Part shown: positions 27,319 to 36,832 of the stretch, piece after piece
Layout: each line of letters opens with the position of its first letter
Numbering within the stretch: position 1 is the stretch's first letter
From: Ruminococcus sp. JC304
GTDB lineage: Bacteria > Bacillota > Clostridia > Lachnospirales > Lachnospiraceae
Direction: 5' to 3'
Length of the DNA: 64,000 nucleotides
Assembly: GCA_000285855.2 (NCBI GenBank)
Contig: HE978651.1
Coordinates: 2,729,489 to 2,793,488, forward strand
Translations under genes and position numbers: made by a program
Notes under the pieces: model-generated
Told to the model about the DNA's origin: nothing
Database searches by the model: none
Seen by the model: the letters and a program-made list of their open reading frames with translations, nothing else

Positions 27319-27460
27319 GGAAAATATTTAGAATCAGGGTAAAATATTTTCCTGTTAGTATTGTAAGATTATACAAAAGAAGTTTTTTTACAGGTCGTAT
27401 TTTATACCTTTTTATGGTAAAATAATACCGAAAAATGTGGTCATTCCGTCTCTGTGACCA
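27319..27460. promoter_or_regulatory. Palindromes in the divergent region between ABC operon and response regulator
   Basis: GGAAAATATTT (27319-27329) and AAATATTTTCC (27342-27352) are inverted, and TGGTCA (27438-27443) pairs with TGACCA (27455-27460). They are candidates for operator or leader structures for either gene. The region has no gene. Confidence 0.35.
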
Positions 27461-27504
27461 TAAGAAGCAAAAAACTTCTACAGCATATATAATGGAGAAA
27501 TGAT

Positions 27505-29061
27505 ATGAAATTACTGATTGTAGATGACGAGGAGCTAACCCGTACCGGTGTGATCTCCTCTATTGACTGGAAAGCATTGGGGATTGAGGAAGTCCTCCAG
27601 GCTGACGATGGAATAAATGGTCTGGAAATGGCAAAGCAACACCGCCCGGAGATTATCCTCTGTGATGTGCGGATGCCCCGCATGACCGGTATTGCCATGC
27701 TGGAACGGCTGGAAAAAATCCTGCCGGATACCATCCCTATTTTTATGAGCGGATATTCCGATAAAGACTATCTGAAAGCCGCCATCAAATTAAAGGCTGT
27801 AAACTATATGGAAAAGCCACTGAATCCAACTGAAATCCGTGAGGCTGTGCTGGAAGCCATAGAACTTTATACGAAGAAGATCCGCTCACACAGAGGAGAA
27901 ACTCTGCAGTCTATGGAAAACGCCTCCCGCCTGGCCCAGCTTCTCACCACTCCGGGAATAGATTCCCTTCAGGCTGCAGAGCAGCTGGCAGAAGAGCTCG
28001 CTCTCCCCTGTGGACCAGGTACCCAGGTTACATGCGTGATCATCCGTCTGCGCACTGCCCCGGAATTTGTACAACCTTCCCCGGAAGAGATTTACCATGG
28101 TTTCCATAATCTGCTTCAGCATTATCACAGTGACTGTGTGTATGTGGCAAAAAAGCTTCAATTTCTGGTATATTTTATCTTCAGCCCGGATTCTTTTTCT
28201 TCACTTATGGCATCAGATATCCAGAAATTTCTGGAAGAACAGTTTTGCTCCTATGAAGATCATTTTATTGCTATGGGCGAAAGCTACCATGGATTTTCCA
28301 AGGCATATCAGGCATATACCTCTGCCGTGATCCTGCTGGAAAGCAGCTTTTTCTTTCCGGCAAACTCCTATCTTACACCGGAGATTTCCCAAAATTCTTC
28401 CAGTGCAAAATCTGCCCCCGGCTTTGCTCCGGAATCGCTTCTGTCAGAAGCTCTTTCTTCTCAGGACTCTGACAAATGCGGACAGATTTTAAAAGACCTT
28501 GAAGAACAGTATTTCCGGAATACACAGATTCTGCCTGACCAGACCAAGGATCTGTACTATAAGCTTTTTCTTTCTCTGGAAAATGCCCGCAGACAGCAAA
28601 AGCTACCCTTACATTCCTCAAATTCCGGAAGCATGATGTCCCTTTTGGAAAACTGTTTTACCTTTCAGGAGCTTCATAATACTTTGTGCAGCCAGGTGGA
28701 CAACTATTTTTCTGATCTGCAGGATGCTGTCCCTGAGAATTCCACCATTTTCCTTATCCGGGACTATATCAGCAAAAATTACGGGAATGAGACCTTATCC
28801 GTCAAGGATATCAGCGATCATGTGTTTTTGTCTGCCTCCTATGTATGTACCTTTTTCAAAAATGAAACCGGGCAGACTCTCAATCAGTATCTGACCGAAT
28901 TCCGAATGGAAAAAGCTAAGGCTCTTTTGGCAGATCCCCGATATAAAATTGCAGACATCTCTTCCAGAGTCGGTTACAGTGACGGAAATTATTTCGGAAA
29001 AAGTTTCCGCAAATATACTGGACTGTCACCTTCTGAATACAGAGAAAAATTAAACAGATAG
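27505..29061 (+). CDS. Two-component response regulator, AraC-type output (YesN-like)
   Basis: The 518-aa protein has a receiver domain (about residues 1-125) with phospho-acceptor D54 (ILCDVRMPRMTG) and a C-terminal AraC domain (about residues 415-518; YVCTFFKNETGQTLNQYL). It likely activates the divergent RhaS-type ABC operon on signals passed from the kinase encoded 10 bp downstream. Confidence 0.92.
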   Translation: MKLLIVDDEELTRTGVISSIDWKALGIEEVLQADDGINGLEMAKQHRPEIILCDVRMPRMTGIAMLERLEKILPDTIPIFMSGYSDKDYLKAAIKLKAVNYMEKPLNPTEIREAVLEAIELYTKKIRSHRGETLQSMENASRLAQLLTTPGIDSLQAAEQLAEELALPCGPGTQVTCVIIRLRTAPEFVQPSPEEIYHGFHNLLQHYHSDCVYVAKKLQFLVYFIFSPDSFSSLMASDIQKFLEEQFCSYEDHFIAMGESYHGFSKAYQAYTSAVILLESSFFFPANSYLTPEISQNSSSAKSAPGFAPESLLSEALSSQDSDKCGQILKDLEEQYFRNTQILPDQTKDLYYKLFLSLENARRQQKLPLHSSNSGSMMSLLENCFTFQELHNTLCSQVDNYFSDLQDAVPENSTIFLIRDYISKNYGNETLSVKDISDHVFLSASYVCTFFKNETGQTLNQYLTEFRMEKAKALLADPRYKIADISSRVGYSDGNYFGKSFRKYTGLSPSEYREKLNR

Positions 29062-29071
29062 GGGGATCAAA

Positions 29072-30895
29072 ATGACACAGAAAAATCCCCGGGGATTCCG
29101 GGCGTGGTATGGAGATCTGAAGCTTCAGAGCAAATTCACCCTTGCCCTCACTCTGATCGTTGTAGTGCCTGCAATTCTGGTTGCTGTATTTTTTTATCAC
29201 CAGCTTTATGACATGGTGGTTTCCAACACAATCCGCAAAGAACAGATCAGTTCTGCCAAAACTGCACCTCTTATTGAAGACACTGTGGATGATGTAACTG
29301 CTGCCTATGATGATCTGGCATCTATTCCTTTTTTTAAAACCATCTTTCACAATCCGGTAAGCACTCCCATGGGATATCTGACCCACGGGGAACAGGCAGA
29401 AGAATTTAAAGAAAAAGTCAACGCAGTCTGCGACAGTCACCAGATCAAGGGAATCCGAATTTATGTGGATGCCCCGACAGACCAGAACAGTCTTCTGGTC
29501 AGTGAGAATACCTGTGATCTATTTCTGCCGATTTCCCAGGCAAGGGGAACCTACTGGTATGGCATTTTTCAGGGCAGTCATATGACAGAGCTTTACTGTC
29601 CTCCCTTTTATCTAGGTGCAAAGGAAAAAGAGAGCTATGGGGATCTGGCCTATATCCGTAAGATCTCCGTTAATTATTACAATGCAGTCTACGATGCCTA
29701 TGTTGCAGTTTATTATTCCAGTTCCACTTTCGAAAAGATACTTTCAGAAAATCTGGCTCTTGAGGGAAGTGTATCCTATATTATTAATGACCGTAACAGT
29801 GCTGTGGCTTCCTCTGATGACTCCCTCTCCGGTATTTACTGGCTGGACTATGATACCATCAAGGACTCCTTTATGTCCTCTAATAATTTCATCGAGCAGA
29901 ATATTCTGGGGGAAACTGTATACGCAGGCTTCTACAGCATTACTGTTCCTAACTGGTACATGGTAACGATCCTTCCTTCCAGACCATTGATCACCCAGAG
30001 TAATCAGCTGATCTTTCAGCTGCTGCTTATCTACCTGGCAATCCTGATCTTTGCCATTATATTGGCTAACCTGTTGTCCCGTTCTATCACCAGCCGCCTT
30101 TCCTCCGTGATCCGGCAGATGAAAAAAGTACGGCAGGGACCACCGGTACCTATGGATAGTCCGGTTTATCACGATGAGGTGGGTGATCTCATTGACACCT
30201 ATAACTATATGACCCGAAAAATGAATGAACTGATCCAGAAACAGGCAAAAGCCTCTGAAGACCTGCGCATCGCAGAATTCAATTCCCTACAAGCCCAGAT
30301 CAACCCACATTTTCTGTATAACACTATGGATATGATCAACTGGCAGGCCTTGCAGGGACATACGGACGAGGTCAGCACAGCTGTACAGAATCTGTCCCGG
30401 TTCTATAAGCTCACCCTGAGCCGCAAGAAAGGAATTTCCACCATAGCCCATGAGGAAGAGCATGTTTCCATTTATATAAATCTGCAGAATATGCGATATC
30501 ATGACAGCATTGACCTGATCTCTGATATCCCCGATGAGCTAATGGAATATCAGATTCCCAAGCTGACTCTTCAGCCTGTAGTAGAAAATTCAATTCTCCA
30601 CGGTATTCTGGAAAAAGAAAGCAAATCCGGTACCATCGTACTCACCGGATGGCTGGAAGATCAGGATGTGGTTCTGCTGATCTCCGATGATGGTGTGGGA
30701 ATTCCTCCGGAGAAAATGCCTACCATTCTTTCCGGCACCGGCCACAGCAGCACCGGCGGTACCAATATCGCCATTTACAACACACACCGAAGACTGCAGA
30801 TCCTGTATGGATCAAAATACGGACTTACCTACACAAGCAAGCCCGGACAGGGTACTGAAGTACAGATCCGCATTCCAGCCAAAAAAGAAACCTGA
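29072..30895 (+). CDS. Two-component sensor histidine kinase, LytS/YesM type
   Basis: The 607-aa protein has an N-terminal membrane segment (about residues 23-42), an extracellular sensor region, and a second segment (about residues 310-333). HAMP follows, then a His_kinase domain with QINPHFLYNTMD (phospho-His near residue 412) and a HATPase with PVVENSILHG. It passes an extracellular signal, probably sugar-related, to the response regulator next to it. Confidence 0.92.
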   Translation: MTQKNPRGFRAWYGDLKLQSKFTLALTLIVVVPAILVAVFFYHQLYDMVVSNTIRKEQISSAKTAPLIEDTVDDVTAAYDDLASIPFFKTIFHNPVSTPMGYLTHGEQAEEFKEKVNAVCDSHQIKGIRIYVDAPTDQNSLLVSENTCDLFLPISQARGTYWYGIFQGSHMTELYCPPFYLGAKEKESYGDLAYIRKISVNYYNAVYDAYVAVYYSSSTFEKILSENLALEGSVSYIINDRNSAVASSDDSLSGIYWLDYDTIKDSFMSSNNFIEQNILGETVYAGFYSITVPNWYMVTILPSRPLITQSNQLIFQLLLIYLAILIFAIILANLLSRSITSRLSSVIRQMKKVRQGPPVPMDSPVYHDEVGDLIDTYNYMTRKMNELIQKQAKASEDLRIAEFNSLQAQINPHFLYNTMDMINWQALQGHTDEVSTAVQNLSRFYKLTLSRKKGISTIAHEEEHVSIYINLQNMRYHDSIDLISDIPDELMEYQIPKLTLQPVVENSILHGILEKESKSGTIVLTGWLEDQDVVLLISDDGVGIPPEKMPTILSGTGHSSTGGTNIAIYNTHRRLQILYGSKYGLTYTSKPGQGTEVQIRIPAKKET

Positions 30896-30920
30896 CAATC
30901 TGCCAGGTTTCTTTCTTTTT
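30884..30920 (+). terminator. Terminator at the end of the kinase gene
   Basis: AAAGAAACCTG (30884-30894) and CAGGTTTCTTT (30904-30914) form an 11-bp stem overlapping the stop codon. TTCTTTTT follows. Confidence 0.8.
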
Positions 30921-30971
30921 GAATATGTGTTTTATATGATTCCACTTTCATGGAGAAATCTTACTATTTTA

Positions 30972-32390
30972 TTATCTTGTAACAATATCTACCGGTACAT
31001 TGAAGATCTTTGCAACCTTCAGAATTGTATCGATATGTCTTCCTGTAGCAGCCGCCATATGATGCGTTGGGCCTGCTTCACTCCAGCGGTTTACAAATTC
31101 TCTTGCACCGCAGGTGAAACGTGTTCTCATATTTGTATCACCAAAGGAAAGAATCTTACCTTCTTCATTTACACCTTCAGCAACAACAAATTTGAAGTGT
31201 CCGTCTGCATCCTGTGTGATTGCCAGATAAGTAACAGGACCTGTATATGGATAGAACTGTGTCAGATATCCGCCGCCAGTCTTACCGTGGAATACTTTTA
31301 CGATCTTCATGGTTGGTTTCTTATCAGAGATATCAGCATCACCACTTCCGGAATGACCGATAATGCAAATGTCATCATTAAAGTCAATGGAGTACATCTC
31401 AGAAAGCTGTCCAGTTCCTGAAATGGTCTTTAAGATACTCATTGCCATGGCAACCTTCATATCCCCTTCTACAGCGCAGGCTGTACCCTGTTTGATCAGC
31501 ATGGAAAATGCCGGAATCAGCATACTGTCCAGAACTCCTGCTTTCCCCTGTGCAAATCCATCATAATGGGAAGCGATCATTCCAAGATGCTCATCTTTTA
31601 CCCATTTCTCAAATGCTACTACATATTTCGCCATATCCCATACTTTCTCAATGGTTCCGCCGCCTTCGATCTCAAAGGTATCCAGGATTTCCTGAGCTTT
31701 TGCACGGATAGCATCTTCATCTGTAATATCATCAGCAATGACCCACATTTTCTCCCAGTCAAACTGTTTTGTATACAGGAACATTCTATTGTACAGATTT
31801 GTCTCATCAATATAGAGATCCATCATACCCGGATAGGGTCTTCCAATCTGTGCGATATTAGTATCACGGAATCTTCTTCTTACCTGAGCAGCCTTACACC
31901 AGTCTTCGATCTCTGCCTGAACTCCAGGATCTCCACCTTCTACAACACCTGTGATCACCGCGTGTCTCTTGCCTGCTCTCTCCAGGTCTGCTACAGCTTC
32001 GCCTACTGCACCGCATGCATAGCCCTCTCCTAACCAGGAGGCAATATCAGTGTGGTCATAATCCAGGGCTTTCAGCTTCTGCACATTCACCAGAACAACC
32101 GGTACATCCAGGTCACGGACTGCCGGAAGCATGTTATAGGATGTGGCATAGGTAAGCATCTGAAGAAATACCAGATCAACGTCAGCTGCACGGAACTTGT
32201 CCCCTGCTTCCATTGCCTGTTCCTTTGTAGTTACCATTCCACCGTCAATAATCTCTACTGTATCCGGAATTGTTTTCTTGAATGCTGCATACTGTGACTC
32301 AAATTCCGGTACCAGTGACGGGAACTGAGGCAGATATGCACCTAAAGCGATAGAAAATACACCAACTTTTGCCTTTGTGTTTACTAACAT
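30972..32390 (-). CDS. L-fucose/L-arabinose isomerase family protein
   Basis: The 472-aa protein belongs to the fucose/arabinose isomerase fold family (COG2407-like), distinct from RhaA and from the FucI at 48.5 kb. Visible catalytic-type elements are CAVEGDMKVAMAM (Glu), GHSGSGDADI (His) and EAGPTHHMAAATG (His). It likely interconverts an aldose and a ketose in the cytoplasm. The ATG at 32390 follows AGGAGG at 9-nt spacing; an extended frame reaches 32426. The kinase gene upstream reads the same way. I do not assign the sugar. Confidence 0.82.
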   Translation of the reverse strand: MLVNTKAKVGVFSIALGAYLPQFPSLVPEFESQYAAFKKTIPDTVEIIDGGMVTTKEQAMEAGDKFRAADVDLVFLQMLTYATSYNMLPAVRDLDVPVVLVNVQKLKALDYDHTDIASWLGEGYACGAVGEAVADLERAGKRHAVITGVVEGGDPGVQAEIEDWCKAAQVRRRFRDTNIAQIGRPYPGMMDLYIDETNLYNRMFLYTKQFDWEKMWVIADDITDEDAIRAKAQEILDTFEIEGGGTIEKVWDMAKYVVAFEKWVKDEHLGMIASHYDGFAQGKAGVLDSMLIPAFSMLIKQGTACAVEGDMKVAMAMSILKTISGTGQLSEMYSIDFNDDICIIGHSGSGDADISDKKPTMKIVKVFHGKTGGGYLTQFYPYTGPVTYLAITQDADGHFKFVVAEGVNEEGKILSFGDTNMRTRFTCGAREFVNRWSEAGPTHHMAAATGRHIDTILKVAKIFNVPVDIVTR

Positions 32391-32460
32391 AATATGATTC
32401 CTCCTATTTTCAGAGCGGGGATTCATTATGCATTATGCAGTCTGCATTCCTGCTCTTTTA

Positions 32461-33861
32461 TTATTTATAAACTTTTACACCAAAGGACTCATGAATGATA
32501 GTACGAGCCTCTTCGATTGTTTTAAACTCTTCTGCTTTCAGCATCTGTGCTGTGATATTTCCGATTGCAGTAGCCTCTCCCGGACCTGCATGGATTTCTT
32601 TCTTTGTTGCCTTTGCAGTCAGCTCATTGAGATATCCTGCGTTGGAGCCGCCGCCTACGATATGGATACGGCTGTATGTTCTGCCTGTCATCTCTTCCAG
32701 CTCTTTTGCTGTCTTTGCATAGCATTCTGCAAGACTTGTGTAGATAACTGTTGCGATTTCTCCCAGAGTTTCCGGAACCTTCTGTCCTGTTCTGCGGCAG
32801 TAATCCTTAACTTCTTCTGTCATATTGTCAGGAGAAAGGAAGCACTCATCATTTGCCTCTACTCTTGACGGGAAATCCTTTGCTTCCTCTGCCATTGCAC
32901 AGATCTCTGCAAAGCTGTATGCATCATTTACTTCATGACGTACAGACTGGATCATCCAGAGTCCCATGATATTCTTCAGATAACGGAAACGGCCTGCATA
33001 ACCGCCTTCATTTGTGAAGTTCATCTCACAGCTCTTCTCAGAACAGTCTGCTTCTTTTCTCTCAATACCCATCAGTGACCATGTTCCGGAACTGATATAG
33101 ATAAAGTCATCATCATTTGCAGGAACTGCCAGTACAGCGGATCCTGTATCATGTGTTGCAGGTGCCACTACCTCCAGGTCAAATCCCACTTCTTCTCTGA
33201 TCTTATCTGACAGATGTCCGATGCTTGTGCCAGGCATGATCAGCTTCTGGAACATTTTTCTCGGATAACCGAGCATATCGATCAGTTCATAATCCCAATC
33301 CTTGGTGATCGGGCTTACAAGCTGTCCTGTTGTAGCTTCTGTGTACTCACAGGTTTTCTGTCCTGTAAGAAGGAAATGGAAGTAATCCGGCACATGAAGA
33401 AGTGTCTCTGCCTGCTCCAGATATTCCGGATGTTTCTTTTTCACTGCCATCAGCTGATAGATGGTATTATAATCAGCTTTCTGGATACCTGTTCTTGCAT
33501 AGAGATCTTTCAGGGAAATAGCCTTATAAACTTCTTCGTCCATTCCCTCTGTACGGTGATCACGATATCCTACTGTATTTCCAAGAACTTTGTCATCTTT
33601 GTCAAGCAGTACGAAATCAACGCCCCAGGTGTCTACACCCATGCTTACAGGAAGTTTGCCGATTTCTTTACATTTCTTCAGACCATTTACAACCTCTTTA
33701 AAAAGGCGGTCAAATTCCCAGCAGAGTTCTCCGTCTTTCTTTACCATTCCATTTTCAAAACGATAGATCTCTTCCAGAACCATTTTTCCATTTTCCATAT
33801 GTCCAAGAATGTGACGTCCGCTGGATGCTCCGATATCTACTGCTAAATAATATGTTGCCAT
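32461..33861 (-). CDS. rhaB: Rhamnulokinase family (FGGY) sugar kinase
   Basis: The 466-aa FGGY-family kinase has YLAVDIGASSGRHILGHM at the N-terminus, GVDTWGVDFVLLD and the IHIVGGGSNAGYLNELTA motif in the C-terminal lobe, typical of RhaB. It phosphorylates L-rhamnulose, but RhaB homologues also serve as fuculokinase in some Firmicutes. Here both substrates are possible. The start follows AGGAGG. It is followed by the isomerase-family gene on the same strand. Confidence 0.85.
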   Translation of the reverse strand: MATYYLAVDIGASSGRHILGHMENGKMVLEEIYRFENGMVKKDGELCWEFDRLFKEVVNGLKKCKEIGKLPVSMGVDTWGVDFVLLDKDDKVLGNTVGYRDHRTEGMDEEVYKAISLKDLYARTGIQKADYNTIYQLMAVKKKHPEYLEQAETLLHVPDYFHFLLTGQKTCEYTEATTGQLVSPITKDWDYELIDMLGYPRKMFQKLIMPGTSIGHLSDKIREEVGFDLEVVAPATHDTGSAVLAVPANDDDFIYISSGTWSLMGIERKEADCSEKSCEMNFTNEGGYAGRFRYLKNIMGLWMIQSVRHEVNDAYSFAEICAMAEEAKDFPSRVEANDECFLSPDNMTEEVKDYCRRTGQKVPETLGEIATVIYTSLAECYAKTAKELEEMTGRTYSRIHIVGGGSNAGYLNELTAKATKKEIHAGPGEATAIGNITAQMLKAEEFKTIEEARTIIHESFGVKVYK

Positions 33862-34074
33862 TTTAAATCCTCCTCAATATGTAAGATCATTGTAATTGGA
33901 ACAGTTACTGTTTATCCGTAAAACAATAACCAAAAACATTCTCTCCATACTTGATAATGCCATTTTAAACTATTTCCAACCCTAGTTTAAGAACCTGGTT
34001 TGTTTAAAAAAGAGTCCTTATTTGCAAACTCCCGGCTTATCCCCTATATGAAGTGCTTTATTGCTTAACTTTTT

Positions 34075-34455
34075 CTATTTTTCAGCCTTTTCTTCTCGTT
34101 CTTTTTTTACTTTTTCACGCTGCTTTGTGAGATCATAGTAATCATCTGTAATAAAACCATGTCTGCGCATTGCATCAAATACTCTCTGCTGTTCAGCAGT
34201 CATCTTCATTCCTAAGGAATTATTATAATCTGTCAGGACACAGCCAGTCTTCTCGATCAGCCAGAATAATGGGGAATCATCCTCCGGGATCAGCTTCCAG
34301 ATCTCATCCTCGGTCTGTGGCAAAAGCTCCATCAGTCTGTGAAGATGCCCCCCTTTACTGATAGGACGATAGTCTCCGTCCGGAAGAATAATTCCGTCAG
34401 AAAAATTAAGATCTGTCTTTTTCTTTTCCTTCAGTAGTTCTTCTGTCACCTTCAT
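34075..34455 (-). CDS. Small protein of unknown function (126 aa)
   Basis: I do not recognise the family. The 126-aa protein has no signal peptide or membrane segment. A central part (about residues 35-80) contains LHRLMELLPQTEDEIWKLIP, then GMKMTAEQQRVFDAMRRHG. A charged lysine/glutamate-rich tail (about residues 108-126) is probably helical. It has a good ribosome site (GGGAGG) 6 nt before the ATG. It lies downstream of the second binding-protein gene and upstream of rhaB on the same strand, so a role in this sugar system is possible. Confidence 0.6.
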   Translation of the reverse strand: MKVTEELLKEKKKTDLNFSDGIILPDGDYRPISKGGHLHRLMELLPQTEDEIWKLIPEDDSPLFWLIEKTGCVLTDYNNSLGMKMTAEQQRVFDAMRRHGFITDDYYDLTKQREKVKKEREEKAEK

Positions 34456-34476
34456 TTATCGCCTCCCAGTAACCAG

Positions 34477-34509
34477 TAACGCCGCACAGCCATGGGCAGT
34501 GCGGCGTTA
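34477..34509 (-). terminator. Hairpin between the binding-protein gene and the 126-aa gene
   Basis: TAACGCCGCAC (34477-34487) and GTGCGGCGTTA (34499-34509) form an 11-bp GC-rich stem. There is no T-run in the minus-strand direction, so it may protect mRNA or attenuate instead of fully terminating. Confidence 0.55.
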
Positions 34510-34549
34510 TTTTAACTATTTACCGTTCTTAATTATCACTAATTAAAAA

Positions 34550-35668
34550 TTAGTCATAAAGGTTAGGAGCGATGCTTTCGTCTTCCATGTTAGTGGAATC
34601 ATACCAGTAACCAGCTGTAGGAACATCTTCAAGCTCCTGTCCGTTAGCTGCTGCTGTCAGAGCGTAGATTGCATAGTATCCCATCATCAGAGGAGACTGT
34701 GTAACTGCACCAAGGAATGTTCCATCCTGTACAGCTGTTTTGATTGTTGTACCAGCATCGAAACCAACACCGATTACATCACCGTTTGCTGCGTCAGATC
34801 CAAGAACGTTCAGGTTGTTGTTTGCTGCAAGAACACCTTCTGCAGAAACCTGGTTGGAACCGAAAACTGCGATACAGTTTTCCTGGGAAAGGATTGCCTG
34901 AGCCTCTGTGGAGCAAAGCTCTACAGTTGTCTGTGCAGGAACACCTACCTGGATAACAACATCTGCATCAGCTTCTTCAGCGTCAGCGCCTTCTGCTGCG
35001 TTTACATAGAAATCATTACCTTTAACTGCTACTGTTTTGCCATCAGCTTTAACAAGTTCGATCATTTTGTTGATGAAACCTGTACCACGCTGCTGGATGT
35101 TCTGAGCTGTAGCATCCTGGTTAACTTCACCGATGATAACCTGTCCCTCAGCGTTTGCAATAACATCTTTGATCGCATCATACATATGCTCAGCTGCTAC
35201 AGAACCAGCCTGTGCATTGTCTGTACAAACTTCACAAACAACAGATCCTTCCGGAGCATCAGCAATACCTGTATCGAATGTTACAACCGGGATTCCCTTT
35301 TCAACGCAAGTCTTCAGAGCATCCTGTACAGAAGATGTATCGCATGCTGCAATACCGATTCCTTTAGGGCTGGAAGCGATTGCTGTGTTGATCATGTTAA
35401 CCTGGTCAGCAATATCAGATTCACTGTTTGGTCCCTGTGCTGTATATGTAACGCCAAGTTCTTCAGCTGCTTTCTTCATACCTTCCTGAGCTGCATCCCA
35501 GTATGTAGACTGGAAAGATTTAACCATCATCGGGAATTCATAAGCTTCAGCTGCTTTCAGATCTTTGAACTGCTCTGGCATATCATCTGCTGCCATAACA
35601 CATGTAGCTGACATTCCTGCTACCATTGTTGCACACATAACTAATGCGATCACTTTCTTTGCTTTCAT
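34550..35668 (-). CDS. Sugar ABC transporter solute-binding protein (RbsB type)
   Basis: The 372-aa protein has a signal peptide (VMA before AD) without a lipobox Cys and a periplasmic-binding-protein type 1 mature part (VKSFQSTYWDAAQEGMKKAA, FDTGIADAPEGSVVCEVCTDN). It is the last gene of the permease-ATPase-permease-binding protein operon. The substrate is unknown; the downstream sugar kinase and isomerase suggest a 6-deoxyhexose or similar. Confidence 0.9.
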   Translation of the reverse strand: MKAKKVIALVMCATMVAGMSATCVMAADDMPEQFKDLKAAEAYEFPMMVKSFQSTYWDAAQEGMKKAAEELGVTYTAQGPNSESDIADQVNMINTAIASSPKGIGIAACDTSSVQDALKTCVEKGIPVVTFDTGIADAPEGSVVCEVCTDNAQAGSVAAEHMYDAIKDVIANAEGQVIIGEVNQDATAQNIQQRGTGFINKMIELVKADGKTVAVKGNDFYVNAAEGADAEEADADVVIQVGVPAQTTVELCSTEAQAILSQENCIAVFGSNQVSAEGVLAANNNLNVLGSDAANGDVIGVGFDAGTTIKTAVQDGTFLGAVTQSPLMMGYYAIYALTAAANGQELEDVPTAGYWYDSTNMEDESIAPNLYD

Positions 35669-35809
35669 TTAATACTTCCTCCTTTTAAGAAAAAATTATA
35701 TAGTTTTTTATGATGATACCCCAGAAGAACTACTGCCTTTCACTACTCTTATCCCTATTTTCATGAAAAGCAGCCTTGCTCCTCCGTTGTTTCATTATCC
35801 CTTACATTT

Positions 35810-35827
35810 CTGCGATTCCTATCGCAG
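35810..35827 (-). other. Short hairpin between permease and binding-protein genes
   Basis: CTGCGAT (35810-35816) and ATCGCAG (35821-35827) form a 7-bp stem with a 4-nt loop in the 175-bp gap before the binding-protein gene. It may stabilise the binding-protein mRNA. Confidence 0.4.
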
Positions 35828-35843
35828 TATGGCTACCCGGCTA

Positions 35844-36821
35844 TTAGTGGGAGCCTTTCTTTTCTTTCATAATATCGATCAGGACTGCTACGATCAGAAC
35901 GATACCTGTGATGATCTGCTGCCAGTTTGCCTGCAGGCCGATGTATGGAAGACCTGTCTTTAAGAGCATGATGACAAAGATACCAACAAATGTACCGATT
36001 ACGGAACCGTAACCACCTGTTGCTGCAACACCACCTACGAATACACCGCCGATGGCATCCATCTCAAGTCCGGCACCTGTACCAGGCTGTACAGTAGGTG
36101 TAACTGCTGCATATGCGATAGCTGCAAGACCTGTAAACAGACCGCAGACTACATATACCATTACATGGTAGAATTTAACGTTGATTCCTGAAAGAGCTGC
36201 TGCTTCTTTGTTGGAACCGATTGCAATGGTGTAACGTCCAAATTTTGTCTTATTCAGTACGAACTCCATTACAAGAACCAGGATAACCATCCACAGGAAA
36301 CCGATTGGATAACGGGAAGCGCTTCTTCCTGTACCAACTGTAATCTTGAAGATTGTGTGGAACCATCCACCATCCTGTGATAATGCCGGCCATGGTGTAG
36401 CACTGCAAAGAGAACCAGCACCACGGGTAATCATACAGGTACAAAGGGTAGCAAGGAATGGAGGCAGGTTCATAACACCGATCAGCACACCATTTGCTGC
36501 TCCTACAATAAGTCCAAGTACAATGCAAAGTAACATTGCCACTGCAACCGGAAGGTTGTTATTTCTTATCAAAGATCCTGAAATCAATGCGTAACATACC
36601 ATACCAGTACCGATTGACAGGTCTACACCTCCGGTAATAAGCGGGAATGTAACACCGATTGCCATCAGAAGGTCATAGTATGAGAAATCCAGCATACTCA
36701 GAAGTGTAGTGTATTTTCTGAACTCAGCACTTCTGAAAGAGAAGAATGCAGCCAGTACAATGATAACCAGCAATACAACAAATCTCTGATCACTTAAAAT
36801 ACTTTTTTTCTTCTTAGTCAT
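35844..36821 (-). CDS. Sugar ABC transporter permease (RbsC type), second
   Basis: The 325-aa membrane protein has about nine segments and the LITGGVDLSIGTGMVCYAL signature, then FGRYTIAIGSNKEAAALSGINV. It pairs with the other permease at 38.4-39.4 kb, with which it flanks the ATPase. Confidence 0.92.
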   Translation of the reverse strand: MTKKKKSILSDQRFVVLLVIIVLAAFFSFRSAEFRKYTTLLSMLDFSYYDLLMAIGVTFPLITGGVDLSIGTGMVCYALISGSLIRNNNLPVAVAMLLCIVLGLIVGAANGVLIGVMNLPPFLATLCTCMITRGAGSLCSATPWPALSQDGGWFHTIFKITVGTGRSASRYPIGFLWMVILVLVMEFVLNKTKFGRYTIAIGSNKEAAALSGINVKFYHVMVYVVCGLFTGLAAIAYAAVTPTVQPGTGAGLEMDAIGGVFVGGVAATGGYGSVIGTFVGIFVIMLLKTGLPYIGLQANWQQIITGIVLIVAVLIDIMKEKKGSH

Positions 36822-36832
36822 GACTTTCCTCC

